The notes beneath the pieces are model-generated. The model ran no database searches, had not been told where the DNA came from, and saw only the letters and a list, made by a program, of their open reading frames with translations. The position numbers were made by a program, and so were the translations under genes. From Sporosarcina sp. P33 (GTDB lineage Bacteria; Bacillota; Bacilli; Bacillales_A; Planococcaceae), in contig NZ_CP015027.1 of NCBI RefSeq assembly GCF_002077155.1, positions 2,706,501 to 2,770,500 on the forward strand: 64,000 nucleotides of DNA. The letters are read 5' to 3'. This document shows, in pieces, positions 62,103 through 64,000 of this stretch; the stretch's first letter is position 1, and each line of letters begins with the position of its first letter.

Positions 62103-64000
62103 ATGGCTTCTGAGAAAAACGTCTATCGTTTGCAGGGACTTTCATGCACAAGTTGTGCCGCCAAATTCGAGAAAAACATTCGGCAGATTGATTCTGTGGA
62201 AGATGTCCAATTGAACTTTGGCGCATCCAAACTGACAGTTGCAGGGGATGCGTCCATTTTGCAATTGGAAGAAGCTGGTGCATTTGATGGCATCAAAGTC
62301 TTTCCTGAAAAACAGCGAGTGATCAAACAGCACCAGCCTTTCTGGAAAAAGCGCGAAAACCAAACGACAATCGCTTCGTTGATATTATTACTGGCAGGAT
62401 ATGCAGTATCCGCCGCGAATGGTGATAATAACTGGCTGTCGATCGGATTATTTCTGGCTGCGATTGTAATTGGCGGCTACAGTCTGCTGAAAGAAGGGCT
62501 GACCAATCTCATCAGACTGGAATTTGATATGTCCACGCTTATGACGATTGCGGTCATTGGTGCAGCATTGATTGGCGACTGGGCAGAAGGGGCTGTAGTC
62601 GTCTTTCTGTTTTCTGTCAGTGAGGCACTGGAAAGCTACTCCATCGACAAAGCGCGGAATTCCATAACATCATTAATTGAAATCGCACCGACGACAGCGA
62701 CCGTCCTTCGCGGAGGCAATGAATTCGAGGTAGACGTGGAAGATCTGCGTATTAATGATGTCATTTTGATCAAGCCGGGCCAAAAGATCGCGATGGACGG
62801 GGAAGTCATCCAAGGCGATTCATCCGTTAACCAGGCGGCAATCACTGGAGAATCAGTGCCTGTTCATAAAGTGACCGGAGATGAAGTGTTTGCCGGTACG
62901 TTAAATGAAGAAGGTGTAATGCAAGTTCGGGTGACAAAACTTGCGGAAGATACAACGATCGCGAAAATTATTCATTTAGTGGAAGAGGCACAGGCAGAAA
63001 AAGCGCCTACCCAGCAATTTGTCGATCGTTTTGCCAAATACTATACACCTGCTATTCTTGCGATTGCTGTCCTGATCATGATTATTCCTCCGCTCACAAT
63101 GGGAGGCCTATGGGGTGAATGGTTCTACAAAGGGCTTGTCGTATTAGTTGTGGGTTGTCCGTGTGCGCTAGTGATTTCAACCCCAATTGCAATTGTCACT
63201 GCCATCGGGAATGCGGCACGTAATGGTGTCCTGATCAAAGGCGGTATTCATTTGGAAGAAACCGGCCAGATTAACGTAGTAGCATTCGACAAGACGGGTA
63301 CATTGACAGAAGGCCGTCCCGAAGTTACAGATGTAATTGCGGTCTCGAAGTTAACAAAAGACGAGCTGTTGCGTATTGCGGCTTCCATTGAAAAATTTTC
63401 TCAGCATCCGCTGGCAACATCCATTATGCGGGCTGCCGAGAAATTGCCGGCTCCATTGCACGAAGTGGACCAATTCCAGTCCATCACAGGCAAAGGTGCG
63501 AAGGCGAATATCGAACAGCGTACAGTATATGTCGGGAGTCCGAATTTATTCAGAGAAATGAATATGACGGATGACGGCGTGGAACAGCAGATTCTGACTT
63601 TGCAGAAACAAGGGAAAACAGTCATGCTTGTTTGGTCTGAAGCAGGTCTTGACGGAATGATTGCTGTAGCGGATCAAGTTCGGGGAAGCAGCTTATCTGT
63701 TATTCAAAAGCTTCATGAAATGGGCAAGAAAACGGTCATGCTGACAGGCGATAACGAAACGACAGCTGCTGCAATCGGTGCGCAGCTGGGGCTGTCTGAA
63801 GTGAAAGCGGAATTACTGCCGGAGCAAAAGGTTGAGATGATTAAATCATTAAGTCAATCGGGTAAAGTTGCGATGGTGGGAGACGGCGTGAACGATGCCC
63901 CGGCATTGGCCACAGCGAATATCGGAATTGCGATGGGCGGCGCGGGTACGGATACGGCGCTGGAAACAGCAGATATTGCACTGATGGCAGATGACCTGGA
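62103..64000 (+). CDS. cadA: Heavy-metal P1B-type ATPase (CadA/ZntA type), 5' part
   Basis: At least 632 residues; the 3' end is cut by the window. An N-terminal HMA domain has GLSCTSCAAKFE (CxxC). Membrane helices surround the transport motif VVGCPCALVISTPIA (CPC), the actuator motif is AAITGESVPV, and the phosphorylation motif is FDKTGTLTEG. CPC with GNAARNGVLIKGG points to a Zn2+/Cd2+/Pb2+ exporter. A TATACT promoter lies 75 bases upstream. No ArsR-type regulator gene is adjacent. Confidence 0.93.
   Translation, partial: MASEKNVYRLQGLSCTSCAAKFEKNIRQIDSVEDVQLNFGASKLTVAGDASILQLEEAGAFDGIKVFPEKQRVIKQHQPFWKKRENQTTIASLILLLAGYAVSAANGDNNWLSIGLFLAAIVIGGYSLLKEGLTNLIRLEFDMSTLMTIAVIGAALIGDWAEGAVVVFLFSVSEALESYSIDKARNSITSLIEIAPTTATVLRGGNEFEVDVEDLRINDVILIKPGQKIAMDGEVIQGDSSVNQAAITGESVPVHKVTGDEVFAGTLNEEGVMQVRVTKLAEDTTIAKIIHLVEEAQAEKAPTQQFVDRFAKYYTPAILAIAVLIMIIPPLTMGGLWGEWFYKGLVVLVVGCPCALVISTPIAIVTAIGNAARNGVLIKGGIHLEETGQINVVAFDKTGTLTEGRPEVTDVIAVSKLTKDELLRIAASIEKFSQHPLATSIMRAAEKLPAPLHEVDQFQSITGKGAKANIEQRTVYVGSPNLFREMNMTDDGVEQQILTLQKQGKTVMLVWSEAGLDGMIAVADQVRGSSLSVIQKLHEMGKKTVMLTGDNETTAAAIGAQLGLSEVKAELLPEQKVEMIKSLSQSGKVAMVGDGVNDAPALATANIGIAMGGAGTDTALETADIALMADDL

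Overview
The window looks like chromosomal DNA of an endospore-forming member of the Bacillales, probably Planococcaceae (Sporosarcina or a close relative). Gene content and order closely follow conserved Bacillus subtilis neighbourhoods, spore coat and spoVA genes are present, and starts use ATG, GTG and TTG behind strong purine-rich ribosome binding sites. The genus is an inference; no 16S gene lies in the window.

Layout. 0-9.6 kb: the 3' end of prfB, cytochrome c551 (cccB), ftsE-ftsX with a secreted coiled-coil M23 hydrolase, an Lgt-like membrane protein with a TlpA/ResA-type thioredoxin, a lipoprotein-type S41/PDZ protease, a MinJ-like PDZ protein and csbA. This is the cell-division and envelope block found around prfB-ftsEX-ctpB-minJ-csbA in B. 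subtilis. 9.6-11.4 kb: azlCD and a TVP38-family protein. 13.1-24.6 kb: addB-addA, a DUF418 protein, yisK-yisL, a 42-residue membrane peptide and a membrane-anchored, apparently inactive GH13-like protein. 24.6-31.3 kb: yitS/degV-yitU, yitV-yitW, rraA, a clpB lacking the N-terminal domain behind a CtsR-type operator, and yjzD. 31.4-37.1 kb: fabH-fabF behind a FapR-type operator, trpS behind a Trp T-box, spx and mecA. 38.4-47.7 kb: coiA, pepF, the divergent yjbI-spxH pair, a lytic transglycosylase, a UPF0738 gene, nadF, a pseudouridine synthase and mgtE. 47.7-52.1 kb: a sporulation cluster (cotO, cotZ, a YhcN/YlaJ-like lipoprotein, spoVAC-spoVAD-spoVAEb, a YjcZ peptide, spoVIF). 52.1-54.6 kb: yjcF-yjcG-yjcH and a PgpA-like gene. 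56.3-60 kb: a TAXI-TRAP transporter operon with a cre-like site. 60-64 kb: a small acidic protein, tRNA-Val(GAC), an RluA-family synthase and the 5' part of a Zn/Cd-type P1B ATPase.

Several genes belong to one proteostasis and redox network: Spx, its degradation adaptor SpxH, MecA and the ClpB-type disaggregase. AddAB and CoiA act on recombination and competence DNA. CotO, CotZ, SpoVA proteins, SpoVIF and YjcZ act in spore assembly and germination.

The most unusual content is non-coding. Four long intergenic regions (about 0.44-1.46, 11.6-13.1, 37.1-38.3 and 54.65-56.07 kb) hold GC-rich, highly structured repeats in two families. Both families use a hairpin whose stem has the same base (RTGARCCA opposite TGTYTCAY), the same internal C/T mismatch, and a variable tip. 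I count about twenty such hairpins by eye. I could not assign them to any known mobile element or RNA class.
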